From: UMGS1696 sp964430105
GTDB lineage: Bacteria; Bacillota; Clostridia; Oscillospirales; CAG-272
Reading direction: 5' to 3'
NCBI GenBank assembly: GCA_964430105.1
Contig: CAYSEF010000003.1
Coordinates: forward strand, 13,205 to 77,204
Length of the DNA: 64,000 bases
In this document: piece by piece, positions 10,401-17,991 of the stretch
How positions within the stretch are numbered: position 1 is the first letter of the stretch
How the letters are laid out: every line of letters starts with the position of its first letter
Made by a program: the position numbers and the translations under genes
The notes under the pieces: model-generated
The model's input: only the letters and a program-made list of their open reading frames with translations
The model's database searches: none
Told to the model about the DNA's origin: nothing

Positions 10401-10983
10401 AAATATCGACAATACCACCACGTATTGCAAACTGACCGGGAGATTCTACAAGCTCAACACGTGCATATCCTGCTGAAGAAAGGCTTTCTGCCATTTTATC
10501 AGTGTCAAGTGGCTCATCGTATGATATGTGCAGAGAAAGCTCACGAAGTCTTTCGGGCGGAAGTGTTACTTGCAGAACAGCATCGGCAGTTGTACAGATA
10601 ACTGTAGGCTTGTGCTCATCGTTCAGTATACCACTCAACGCTGAAAGCACACAAAGCCGTTCGCCTTCGTAATCGTGTGATGATATGATGTTCGAGAAGC
10701 AATATTCACGAGCAGGAAAATAAGCTGCTTTTATACCGATAGATAGCAAAAAATCTCGAAAAGAGGAGGCTTTTTTTTCTTCCGAAAAGATGAGTACGAT
10801 AGGATCCTCTGAATTTGCAAAATCCTCTGCAAGAGAGGTGAGAAATATCGTTTGCGAACCGTCTGTAAGTCCACTGACGGTATATGGCTTGCGTTTGCCA
10901 AAGGTTGGTGCGGTGAGCGTGGCTGTAAGAGCAGTATAATCTCGGTTTTGACGGAAGATATCACATAATATCGTGTAGTTCAT
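7429..10983 (-). CDS. mfd: Transcription-repair coupling factor
   Basis: Mfd removes RNA polymerase stalled at DNA lesions and recruits UvrABC. The 1184-residue protein has the family length. It carries UvrB-like domains at the N-terminus (about 1-340), the RNA-polymerase-interacting domain (LEVGDIVVHETYGIGQY, about 515-540) and a RecG-like translocase with Walker A LLCGDVGYGKTE, DEEQ box IIIDEEQRFG, TATPIPRTL and QIRGRVGRS. A C-terminal domain follows. The ATG is preceded by GAGGTG. It starts 37 nt after pth and lies in the same operon as the PrsA-like gene. Confidence 0.97.
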   Translation of the reverse strand: MNYTILCDIFRQNRDYTALTATLTAPTFGKRKPYTVSGLTDGSQTIFLTSLAEDFANSEDPIVLIFSEEKKASSFRDFLLSIGIKAAYFPAREYCFSNIISSHDYEGERLCVLSALSGILNDEHKPTVICTTADAVLQVTLPPERLRELSLHISYDEPLDTDKMAESLSSAGYARVELVESPGQFAIRGGIVDIFAPDASKPLRIELFGDEVDRMGYFSPETQRFSSDAPDEVTISPVRELILTPEKRDELTDTVKRHIRRIGRTEGADERHHRAAEVLSSELASLEHGFEINFADKYLPLLYPEGSCLLDYAHGIFVIVDSATVEDRSKAGAALTEQSISDMIESLELPPQKNGIYMRDFDEIISRQDGATVLIDALARTHNSVSGDIFTFNTRHVPAYAGNIALFREDIERFTKEHYLCAVICSAEAEKNSLREALMDDGYTVLSADSDDNIAPDIKNVVLLMTGEFPGGYELAFPKFVLLDFSKEASRPSHGRYLKKSKKKKTATEAILSYADLEVGDIVVHETYGIGQYMGLETLTIDGSSRDYVHIKYAGTDKLFLPVDQLDLVSKYIGAGADTGMVKLSKMGGADWNRAKSKAKASTKEMAKELIELYARRKRTKGIKFEADDEMCREFANSFEYEETDGQLQAIDDIRNDMEQPYPMDRLLCGDVGYGKTEVALRAAFKAVMSGKQVAVLVPTTILAYQHFQTFLSRMRSFPVNIDMVSRFRSAKEQAASIRKVARGDVDIIIGTHRLISKDVQFHDLGLIIIDEEQRFGVAQKEKLKQIAVNADILTLTATPIPRTLNMAMGGIVDMSVLEEAPGLRSPVQTYVMEYDESLINEAIRRELRRGGQVFYLYNRVEGIYGVAERIEKAIPDVRVAVAHGKMDRDTIEEVWDSLIRGEIDVLVCTTIIETGVDIPNANTLIIENAENYGLSQLHQIRGRVGRSSTRAFAYFTYRKGRQLSEIAEKRLSAIREYAEFGAGFRIALRDLEIRGAGNLLGSEQHGHIESVGYDLYMKLLEEAVIEEKGEEIKKPLPECAVDIRCDAYLSKSYIASAPQRMDMYKRIARVENEADYNDIIDELCDRYGEPNSSAVNLCRIAWIRAMGRRCGFTKIEERDGNIRLYTGNVNAKAIQILAVTYPTLGVKVMLGQTPYITMKTKKNMRNTEFLIELLEKYSTFSAK

Positions 10984-11020
10984 ATGTCACCTCTTTCTGA
11001 AAATAAATTTTACAGCTTAA

Positions 11021-11662
11021 TTAAAATTTTACACCGTTAAACTTGCCCATTGCATCGTCGTATTTTCCATCGAGCAGGAGCAGAACAGCTTCGTAGGTGC
11101 ATTCAAAAATCTTAAACATGGCTTCACGATCTCCTTCGGGTATCTTTCCGAGTACCCAATCAGCCATGGGATATTCTCTGTTTGGTTTTTCTCCAACACC
11201 TATGCGTATTCTTGGAAATGCATCGGTTCCAAGGAGAGTTATAATGCTTCTGAGACCCTTTTGACCGCCATCTGAGCCTGATTTGCGTATTCTCATTCTG
11301 CCGGGAGCCTGTGCAACATCATCGGAGATAACGATAATATTCTCCGGTGGAATCTTGTAGAAATTAGCTGCTTCCTGTACAGATTCTCCTGAGGCGTTCA
11401 TAAATGTCTGTGGTTTCATGAGAAGAACACGGTGTCCACCGAGTGTAGCTTGTGCTGTAAGAGCTTTGAATTTAAGCTGTTTCAGGTCACCGATTCCACA
11501 TTTTTGTGTAATAACATCCATTGCGAGAAAGCCGGCATTGTGTCGTGTGAGGTGGTATTCCTTGCCCGGATTTCCGAGTCCGACAACGATAAACTCAGGC
11601 GCACCGCCGTCAGATTTGTTAGTGTTTTCTATTTTTTTGAATAAGTCGAAAATATCAGACAT
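11021..11662 (-). CDS. pth: Peptidyl-tRNA hydrolase with N-terminal extension
   Basis: Pth cleaves peptidyl-tRNA released from stalled ribosomes. Motifs VGLGNPGKEY (Asn31), LTRHNAGF (catalytic His41), MKPQTFMNASG and ISDDVAQAPGRMRIR (catalytic Asp) are all present, followed by the SGSDGGQKGLRSI tRNA-binding stretch. The ATG at 11662 follows GGAG at 6 nt; an in-frame TTG four codons earlier overlaps that site and is not chosen. About 22 residues precede the conserved core, a modest lysine-rich extension. Total length is 213 residues against the usual 185-195. It is the first gene of the pth-mfd cluster. Confidence 0.95.
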   Translation of the reverse strand: MSDIFDLFKKIENTNKSDGGAPEFIVVGLGNPGKEYHLTRHNAGFLAMDVITQKCGIGDLKQLKFKALTAQATLGGHRVLLMKPQTFMNASGESVQEAANFYKIPPENIIVISDDVAQAPGRMRIRKSGSDGGQKGLRSIITLLGTDAFPRIRIGVGEKPNREYPMADWVLGKIPEGDREAMFKIFECTYEAVLLLLDGKYDDAMGKFNGVKF

Positions 11663-11755
11663 AGTGTACTCCAAATTTCCAGATTATATCATTTTGCAGT
11701 CACAGAAGCTCATTGCGGATATGGAATTTTGCTCCTTTGCGTGACCGTACTATAA

Positions 11756-11796
11756 ACTGCAAAAAGCCCGTTTTTAGGACGAGCGGGATTTGCAGT
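11756..11796 (-). terminator. Hairpin after the metallo-hydrolase gene
   Basis: ACTGCAAAAAGCCCG and CGGGATTTGCAGT pair imperfectly. On the minus strand the sequence runs from CGGG into CTTTTT, so it could terminate transcription from the gene at 11873-12574. The T run is partly inside the stem. Confidence 0.45.
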
Positions 11797-11872
11797 ATAT
11801 AAATTATTGTAGGCGTTAATTATACTATAATTTTGTGTTTATGTCAATGCATCTATGCGTGAGAAGAACGGA

Positions 11873-12574
11873 TCACATAAGGTTTACAGTTTCGCCTGCA
11901 TCCATTTTAATTATTTTGTCCTTGTATTCTCGTGCCATAGGGTCAAACTTCAAGTCCTCAACGATTTTTGAAGAACCAAAGAAATGCATAGGTATTGCGT
12001 TCTTGATACGGAAATGCTTCATGTAGTAGTCAAAGCCAAGATAAGAATACATTCCCTGACGAGTATCAAGTGGGAGAAAAGCCGTGTCTATCCAGAAATT
12101 TTTCAATCCCTTTGTATATTCACGGAAGCGGTTTGTCATTTCAAAAACTTCACCTTCACGCATACCCTCCCACAGCCACAGATTGAGGTCGCCTGCGTGG
12201 AAGATATTTCTGCCCATACATCCTGCAAGATAAGCAACACCGCAGTCGGTAGATGGAAGTACCTTTAGTCTGAATCGACTTTCAAGCTTTATATCCATTC
12301 CGGGTTTTGCGGTTATATAATCATGCACACCGCAGTCACGCATTATGTGATCGAAAATATCGTTTGCAATGACATATTTGACATTTGGATGCTCACGGTG
12401 GAGTGCAAAAACATCGGGATTAAAGTGATCCTCATGATGATGGCTGATAAAAATATATATTTTCTTTTTGTCAGGCAATCTTGGCAGCTTTCCTTCCGAA
12501 AAATCAAAAATCAGCATATGCGTCTCGGATTCAACGGTAAATCCGCTGTGTCCGGTGCAGTTTATAACGATCAT
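11873..12574 (-). CDS. Metallo-beta-lactamase-fold hydrolase (UlaG/ComA-like)
   Basis: The 233-residue cytoplasmic protein has the metal-binding motif SHHHEDHF, a later HAGDLNLW strand that supplies a metal-ligating aspartate, and a C-terminal MHFFG histidine. This matches the small metallo-beta-lactamase-fold proteins of the UlaG/RNase Z-like group. The substrate cannot be inferred. The ATG at 12574 follows AAGGGA at 9 nt; an upstream ATT frame start is not used. It has its own consensus promoter, diverging from the nahK-like gene. Confidence 0.8.
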   Translation of the reverse strand: MIVINCTGHSGFTVESETHMLIFDFSEGKLPRLPDKKKIYIFISHHHEDHFNPDVFALHREHPNVKYVIANDIFDHIMRDCGVHDYITAKPGMDIKLESRFRLKVLPSTDCGVAYLAGCMGRNIFHAGDLNLWLWEGMREGEVFEMTNRFREYTKGLKNFWIDTAFLPLDTRQGMYSYLGFDYYMKHFRIKNAIPMHFFGSSKIVEDLKFDPMAREYKDKIIKMDAGETVNLM

Positions 12575-12613
12575 GTACCTGTATCCCTTCCGAATCAATT
12601 CGAGTATAATGAT

Positions 12614-12642
12614 ATGTTATCATCATATCCTGCTTTTGTCAA
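12614..12642 (-). promoter_or_regulatory. Sigma-A promoter of the metallo-hydrolase gene
   Basis: On the minus strand TTGACA (12642-12637), a 17-nt spacer and TAACAT (12619-12614), 40 nt before the start codon. Confidence 0.6.
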
Positions 12643-12684
12643 GGATTATTTTGGACGGTATATTGTCAAAAAATTGCTTTACTC

Positions 12685-12713
12685 TTTACATTTTTCGAAA
12701 AATATGGTATCAT
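12685..12713 (+). promoter_or_regulatory. Sigma-A promoter of the nahK-like gene
   Basis: TTTACA (12685-12690), a 17-nt spacer and TATCAT (12708-12713). It diverges from the promoter at 12614-12642. Confidence 0.5.
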
Positions 12714-12743
12714 TGAGCTATCCATTAGAAAGGATAAGTTAAA

Positions 12744-13826
12744 ATGGCTTCAAATCTTCATGATATATTAAAAAAATTCGGAATTGAACTTGAACCGTCA
12801 GCTTATGGAAACGGTCATATCAACGATACATATATAGTTCACGCAGAGGAGGATTATATTCTTCAGCGTATCAATAAAAATGTGTTCACAGATCCACCGA
12901 CAGTAATGGAAAATATTGTCGGAATAACGGAGTTTTTGCGTAAAAAAGTAACTGAATTAGGTGGCGACCCTGAAAGAGAGATTTTGAATCTTATTCCTAC
13001 AGTAGACGGAAAGTATTACTATATGAGTGATGATGGCGAATACTACCGTGTCTATAAGTTTATCTCAGGTGCGAAATCATATGATACAGTTGACGATCCG
13101 AGCAGACTTTATCATGCGGCAAAGGCATTCGGTAAATTCCAAAATCTTCTTGCGGATTATCCGGCGGACAAGCTGAATGAAACTATAGTTGATTTTCACA
13201 ATACCAAAGCCAGATATGACCAGTTTAAGACAGCGGTGAAAAACGATGCTGTTGGTCGTGCTAAAAATGTCGGCGCAGAAATAAAATTTGTGCTTGATCG
13301 TGAACCCGATTCAGTCGTTGTTGTGGATGCAATAGAAAGCGGAAAAATACCGCTGAGAGTAACGCATAACGACACTAAGCTTAACAATGTGCTTCTCGAT
13401 GATGTAACAGGCGAAGGCGTATGCGTTATCGACCTTGATACTGTTATGCCGGGATCGTTGCTTTATGATTACGGTGATGCACTCAGATTTGGTGGCTCAA
13501 GCGGTGCTGAGGATGAAAAGGACCTTGATAAAATCTGGTTCAATGTTGAGAATTTTGAAGCATTCACGAGAGGCTTTATTGAAGAATTGCCATCTATGAC
13601 AGAGGAAGAACGTAAGCTTCTGCCGTTTTCTATAAAGCTTATGGCTCTCGAATGTGGCTCAAGATTTTTAGCGGATTATCTGAACGGTGATACTTATTTC
13701 AAGACTGCGTATCCCGAGCATAATCTCGATAGATGCAGAACACAGTTTAAGCTGGTTGCGGATATCGAAGCGAAAATGGATAAGCTGAACAGCATAGTTG
13801 AGCAGATATATAACGAAGTAAAATAA
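12744..13826 (+). CDS. N-acetylhexosamine 1-kinase-like phosphotransferase
   Basis: The 360-residue protein belongs to the aminoglycoside phosphotransferase/choline kinase fold. YILQRINKNVF and the following PPTVMENI resemble the N-terminus of NahK (LnpB) of bifidobacteria, which phosphorylates GlcNAc and GalNAc at C1 during use of lacto-N-biose and mucin sugars. The Brenner motif THNDTKLNNVLLD holds the catalytic Asp and metal-binding Asn, and VIDLDTVMPG is the DFG-like motif. No lacto-N-biose phosphorylase or galT-like gene is adjacent, so the exact sugar is uncertain. The gene is monocistronic, with a promoter and a strong terminator. Confidence 0.75.
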   Translation: MASNLHDILKKFGIELEPSAYGNGHINDTYIVHAEEDYILQRINKNVFTDPPTVMENIVGITEFLRKKVTELGGDPEREILNLIPTVDGKYYYMSDDGEYYRVYKFISGAKSYDTVDDPSRLYHAAKAFGKFQNLLADYPADKLNETIVDFHNTKARYDQFKTAVKNDAVGRAKNVGAEIKFVLDREPDSVVVVDAIESGKIPLRVTHNDTKLNNVLLDDVTGEGVCVIDLDTVMPGSLLYDYGDALRFGGSSGAEDEKDLDKIWFNVENFEAFTRGFIEELPSMTEEERKLLPFSIKLMALECGSRFLADYLNGDTYFKTAYPEHNLDRCRTQFKLVADIEAKMDKLNSIVEQIYNEVK

Positions 13827-13834
13827 ATATACTT

Positions 13835-13880
13835 AAAAGAGGAGCCTGTCGGTAAAAATTCGGCACATCCTCTTTTTTTT
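13835..13880 (+). terminator. Terminator of the nahK-like gene
   Basis: AAAGAGGA and TCCTCTTT form the stem, with eight T residues at the 3' end. Confidence 0.85.
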
Positions 13881-13921
13881 CGCAATATTGTTGAGAAATC
13901 GTAAATAATCTCTCGACCCTC

Positions 13922-13949
13922 TTGAATATGACAAAATTAGCTGTATAAT
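13922..13949 (+). promoter_or_regulatory. Sigma-A promoter of the sortase gene
   Basis: TTGAAT (13922-13927), a 16-nt spacer and TATAAT (13944-13949), about 75 nt upstream of the sortase start. Confidence 0.6.
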
Positions 13950-14022
13950 ATATAATGTAAGATTGTTTCTGTGTCGCATCTTACGTTTGCAAAATTTATC
14001 TGAAATGACACAGGAGGGTATA

Positions 14023-15114
14023 ATGAACTTTTTTGATAAAATGAAAAAGCGACTTCCGAATAAAGATAACAGCGTAATCGATGATATTTCCGATGAGCTT
14101 ATGCTTGAATACGGAGATTCAGATGACGATTTCAAAAGCGGTGAGTTTCTAAATTCGCTTGAACAGCTTTCGGAAGATGATATCGAAATGAACGAAACTG
14201 CGCTCAAGGCAGGAAAAATATCGCTCTCCGATGTTGTGCGAAAGATAATGGTGTGGTTCTTTCTTGCAATGTTCATCATAAGCTGTTGTATGCTTGCCGA
14301 TAACTTCATCGATAAACAGCGCAGTGCTGAGATATATAATCAGCTACAGAATGAATTCTTTTCGTCAGGCTTTGAGTTTGATGCTTCTGTAGTGTTCAGA
14401 CCGGAAGAAGGCGATGTAAAATATCTTACTGCCGATTCTTCAAATTCCTCTACGCCAAGCATGACTGAGCTTATCAATACAATGCAGTCAGGCGACGAAA
14501 ATGGAACGGTTCATAAGAAATATAATAAAGAGCTTGAAAAAATGCGTGCGGGACTTGCTTCGCTTGCACAGATAAATCCCGATCTCTATGGTTGGATATC
14601 AGTAGACGGAACAACTATAAATTATCCTATGGTACAGGGTGAGGATAACGATTACTACCTTGATCACGCTTATACAGGAGATTTTCTTCCCAATGGCTCG
14701 ATTTTTGTCGATTGCAGAAATGATACTGCTATAGATAAAAACCATAATACAGTTATATACGGACATAATATTACCTCAGGAGCAATGTTCCATGACGTTA
14801 CAAAATTTTTTGATGACAGATATTTTGATAGCGTCTATATCAATATTTATACCGATGATGGAATTTTTGTATACGAACCGTTTTCAGTTTACGAAACCAG
14901 ATATGACTATAACTATTTCAAAACAAACTTTAAGGATAGCGATGAGTTTATAGAATTTGCCGAGGAAGTAAGAGATAATTCTTCAATGAAATCAAAATCC
15001 GATATGACATTCACGGGTGACGATAGAATACTAACTCTTTCGACCTGCACGAATGGCGCATATTACGCAAGATACGCACTTCACGCTAAGCTTGTCAAGG
15101 TTATTGTGGACTGA
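14023..15114 (+). CDS. srtB: Class B sortase
   Basis: Sortases cleave a sorting motif in exported proteins and attach them to the cell wall or build pili. The 363-residue protein has an acidic cytoplasmic N-terminus of about 75 residues, one membrane segment (about 78-95) and an extracellular catalytic domain. INPDLYGWISVDGT and NYPMVQG are typical of class B. The catalytic triad is visible: His248 (YGHN), Cys342 (TLSTC) and Arg350 (ARYALHAKL). The ATG follows GGAGGG. The long acidic cytoplasmic tail is unusual for the family. A candidate substrate with a PQTFD signal lies at the right edge of the window. Confidence 0.92.
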   Translation: MNFFDKMKKRLPNKDNSVIDDISDELMLEYGDSDDDFKSGEFLNSLEQLSEDDIEMNETALKAGKISLSDVVRKIMVWFFLAMFIISCCMLADNFIDKQRSAEIYNQLQNEFFSSGFEFDASVVFRPEEGDVKYLTADSSNSSTPSMTELINTMQSGDENGTVHKKYNKELEKMRAGLASLAQINPDLYGWISVDGTTINYPMVQGEDNDYYLDHAYTGDFLPNGSIFVDCRNDTAIDKNHNTVIYGHNITSGAMFHDVTKFFDDRYFDSVYINIYTDDGIFVYEPFSVYETRYDYNYFKTNFKDSDEFIEFAEEVRDNSSMKSKSDMTFTGDDRILTLSTCTNGAYYARYALHAKLVKVIVD

Positions 15115-15166
15115 ATAGCCTTTGACGCTGCTTATAAATGATAAAAATTTAGATCAAGGAATCATA

Positions 15167-16051
15167 ATGTCAATATTTAATTATATCAACTGTCCCGTAT
15201 GTGGGAAAAATCTGCACCGCAATGAAAGGTCGTTGCTCTGCGAAAGCGGTCATACATTTGATGTTGCAAAATCGGGTTATGTCAATCTTCTGCCACCCGG
15301 AAAAGAAAAAAATGCTCGTACAGGCGACGAAAAAAATATGGTACGCGCACGAGTTGATTTTCTTTCAAAAAATTACTATGCAAAAATCAGTGATTCTGTC
15401 GCAGAAACTCTGGCAAATGAGCTTGAAGCTCACGATGACACTGTCGTTTTTGCAGATATGGGCTGTGGTGAGGGCTATCATACCTGTCGTATTGTCGAGA
15501 AGCTTGGCAGACCTGCGATAGCACTTGGCTTTGATGCTTCAAAATATGCCGCTGAATGTGCCTCAAAGCTTGCTCGATCAAAGGGATTTCTTCCAAAAGA
15601 TGGAGTTGGCGCTGATTTCGTGTCAACTGCACAGGCGTATTTCTTCCCCGCAAATCTCTTTCATCTTCCGCTTAAAGAGCATTGCCTCGACGCAGCCGTA
15701 AGTATGTTTGCGCCTATTGCGGGTGAAGAAACACATAGAATACTCAAAAAAGGCGGTATACTTTGTATTGTTTCATCCGGGAGAGATCACCTTTTGGAGC
15801 TTCGTAAGCTTATTTATGATGATGTGCATATTTCGGATTCTTTACCGACTGCTCCTGATGGATTTATCGAAAGATCACGCACAAGCTGTAAATATAACGT
15901 GCAGATAGAGAGTAGGGATGATATAGAAGCCCTGTTCGTAATGACACCGTTTTACTATAAAACCACGGAGGAGGGCAGAAATCGCCTTCTGTCAAAAGAT
16001 TCGCTTAATATCACCGTGGATGTTAATATTTCTGTTTTTGAGGCAAAATAA
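15167..16051 (+). CDS. rlmA: 23S rRNA (guanine-N1)-methyltransferase, RlmA family
   Basis: RlmA-family enzymes methylate a guanine in helix 35 of 23S rRNA using S-adenosylmethionine. The 294-residue protein starts with a zinc ribbon (CPVCGKNL, then CESGHTFD), followed by the conserved GYVNLLPP segment, and then a Rossmann methyltransferase with FADMGCGEGYH as SAM-binding motif I. A late SMFAPIAGEE motif is typical of the family. The ATG at 15167 follows AAGGA. It ends 1 nt before the start of the glycosyltransferase, so the two are co-transcribed. Confidence 0.88.
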   Translation: MSIFNYINCPVCGKNLHRNERSLLCESGHTFDVAKSGYVNLLPPGKEKNARTGDEKNMVRARVDFLSKNYYAKISDSVAETLANELEAHDDTVVFADMGCGEGYHTCRIVEKLGRPAIALGFDASKYAAECASKLARSKGFLPKDGVGADFVSTAQAYFFPANLFHLPLKEHCLDAAVSMFAPIAGEETHRILKKGGILCIVSSGRDHLLELRKLIYDDVHISDSLPTAPDGFIERSRTSCKYNVQIESRDDIEALFVMTPFYYKTTEEGRNRLLSKDSLNITVDVNISVFEAK

Positions 16052-16052
16052 A

Positions 16053-16787
16053 ATGCTTTCTATAATAATACCAATGTATAACGAAAAAGCCATAATTTCA
16101 TCCACTTTGCACCAGCTTACAGATGCGATGGAAAAAATTACAGCTGATTCGTTTGAATATGAAATAATTCTTTCTGATGATGGTTCAACTGACGGTTGTG
16201 GTGATGTAGCTGAGGCCACTGTGGCTTCTCTTTCCCTGAATAAAGGTACAGTGCGTGTAGTTCGTGCTAAGAAAAATGCGGGTAAAGGCGCAGCTGTACG
16301 TCAGGGTGTGCTTGCTTCTGTGGGAGATATTGTACTTTTCACTGACAGCGATCTTGCCTATGGCTGTGATATCATAGCTGAAATGTACGATTCAATCACC
16401 AACTCTAAAGCAGATCTTCTCATAGGCTCAAGAGCTATTCATCCCGATGGTTATGCAGGCTATACACCGTTGCGTAAACTCGCTTCCAAAACATTTGTAA
16501 AGCTTCTTGCATTAAGTGCAGGCTTCAAACATAGCGATTCGCAGAGTGGTATAAAAGCGTTCGGTGGCGATGTTGCTCGCAATATTTTCAAGAACTGTGA
16601 AGTGAACGGTTGGGCATTCGATTTTGAAGTTTTGCTTATAGCAGGCAAAATGGGATGTAAAATCGATGAATATCCTGTTAAAGTGATAAATCACAGAGAA
16701 TCAAAGATAAGATTGCTGTCTGACAGCTTCAAAATGATGGCAGATGTGAGAAGAATAAAAAATAGAGTCAAGAATATGAAGCTTTGA
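16053..16787 (+). CDS. Family 2 glycosyltransferase (ALG5/DPM-like)
   Basis: The 244-residue protein has the GT-A fold of family 2: SIIIPMYNE at the N-terminus, LSDDGSTDG for nucleotide-sugar binding, a TDSDLAYG DxD-type metal site and a downstream DSQSGIKAF stretch like that of dolichyl/undecaprenyl-phosphate glycosyltransferases. No C-terminal membrane segment is visible, as in ALG5/DPM1-like soluble forms. A role in lipid-linked sugar synthesis for wall polymers is likely but inferred. The start overlaps the end of the rlmA operon, with GAGG in the rlmA 3' end acting as ribosome binding site. Confidence 0.82.
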   Translation: MLSIIIPMYNEKAIISSTLHQLTDAMEKITADSFEYEIILSDDGSTDGCGDVAEATVASLSLNKGTVRVVRAKKNAGKGAAVRQGVLASVGDIVLFTDSDLAYGCDIIAEMYDSITNSKADLLIGSRAIHPDGYAGYTPLRKLASKTFVKLLALSAGFKHSDSQSGIKAFGGDVARNIFKNCEVNGWAFDFEVLLIAGKMGCKIDEYPVKVINHRESKIRLLSDSFKMMADVRRIKNRVKNMKL

Positions 16788-16821
16788 TTTTACGGTATCA
16801 ATATGCCTTCGCTTCTGAGAA

Positions 16822-17676
16822 TTACGGTGCATAAAAATTGTGATCTCCAATCGATAGTACATAACGGCAGTTTTCTACTATCCAAAAATTCGTGGCGATA
16901 GCTTCGTTTAGAAAATACAGTATTTCATCGGAAAGTCGTGTGTCTTCCAGACATATTTTAGCTGCCTTGATCGAATCATCACCGGCAGGCTTTTCGATTG
17001 CACCGTTTGCAGTGGGTGTGAACTGAACTCCGTTTTTGTTGTCGAAGATAACATCGTATATCGTGTCAGGAAAATCATCTGAATCGACACGGTTCAAAAT
17101 TACAGTGCCGACTGCGAGCTTTCCGAGAAATGGCTCTCCCTGTGACTCTGCGTGAATTATCTGAGATAGCCAGTATAGGTCATCCTCATCGTAAAAATCA
17201 TCCGCTGAGATTATTGAACCTCTCTTGCGTGTCAGCGTTGTGGAATGGCTTGCTGAGTCATAGCTGCTGTCAAAACCAAATGCCTGAGCCGCTTGTCTTA
17301 ACGGAACATACAGTACACCGTCACGAGTGAATACTCCTTCCTTGCACCAAAGTATTCTTCCGTTTGCTTCGATGTAGTCGTTACCATCTGTCGCATACAA
17401 TGTCAGTGAATCTGTTGTTACAGTTGATGTCATACTTTCATCATCCCAGCTGACTACGGAATTGTCAACGGTGCAGGCAAATTCACGAAGCGAGATGTAA
17501 GCAATGTCTGACTCGATAAATGATGTGCCGTCATATTTTTGACCGTCGAGTATTATGCTGTAGTTGTCGCTTGCTGAAATCGGTGTACCAACAGTCAGGG
17601 TTATTAAAGCAAAAAGTACCGCAATGCTCATTGTAATGCTTTTTTGAATAACGTGATTTCGTATGTGTTCTTTCAT
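16822..17676 (-). CDS. Secreted SleB-like cell wall hydrolase with copper-amine-oxidase-like N-terminal domain
   Basis: The 284-residue protein has a signal peptide (about 1-38). A copper amine oxidase N-terminal-like stalk domain follows (about 45-150), with an ILDGQKYDG start and GVLYVPLRQAAQAFGF. The C-terminal Hydrolase_2 domain (about 165-284) has the WLSQIIHAESQGEP motif with the catalytic glutamate, a GTVILNRV strand and the GDHNFYAP ending of the SleB/CwlJ family. Family members hydrolyse spore cortex or vegetative peptidoglycan. The ATG at 17676 follows AGGAGG; the frame extends 82 codons further but without a plausible signal. It is convergent with the glycosyltransferase gene. Confidence 0.88.
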   Translation of the reverse strand: MKEHIRNHVIQKSITMSIAVLFALITLTVGTPISASDNYSIILDGQKYDGTSFIESDIAYISLREFACTVDNSVVSWDDESMTSTVTTDSLTLYATDGNDYIEANGRILWCKEGVFTRDGVLYVPLRQAAQAFGFDSSYDSASHSTTLTRKRGSIISADDFYDEDDLYWLSQIIHAESQGEPFLGKLAVGTVILNRVDSDDFPDTIYDVIFDNKNGVQFTPTANGAIEKPAGDDSIKAAKICLEDTRLSDEILYFLNEAIATNFWIVENCRYVLSIGDHNFYAP

Positions 17677-17991
17677 CCTTCCTCCTTTTCCGGCAGAGCT
17701 TATGCTACTTGCCAAACATGGGTCGTTTTTACCCGCATTACCATTATAGCATAGTTTCCCCTTAATATTAACAGGTAATGATTGGGAAATGATAGGTGAG
17801 GATTTCACAGAAAGGTACAGTATTTGAAAAAAACAGCACTTCCGTTTACAAATTTTCATTATTATATAGCACAAATAGCGGTTTGGAGAACAGCAGGCAC
17901 ATATTACCTCGAATGTTAACATTAAGCATTTGAAATAATGCGAAAAATCGGATATAATTATAGAATATCACAGCTTATTTTGGAGTATTGA
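17677..17991. other. Divergent intergenic region
   Basis: These 315 bases lie between divergent starts. On the minus strand a TATAAT (17748-17743) with a weak TTAATA 17 nt upstream may drive the SleB-like gene. The plus-strand promoter is listed separately. I see no RNA gene or repeat. Confidence 0.5.
17930..17958 (+). promoter_or_regulatory. Sigma-A promoter of the sugar-binding lipoprotein
   Basis: TTGAAA (17930-17935), a 17-nt spacer and TATAAT (17953-17958), 33 nt before the start codon. Confidence 0.65.
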
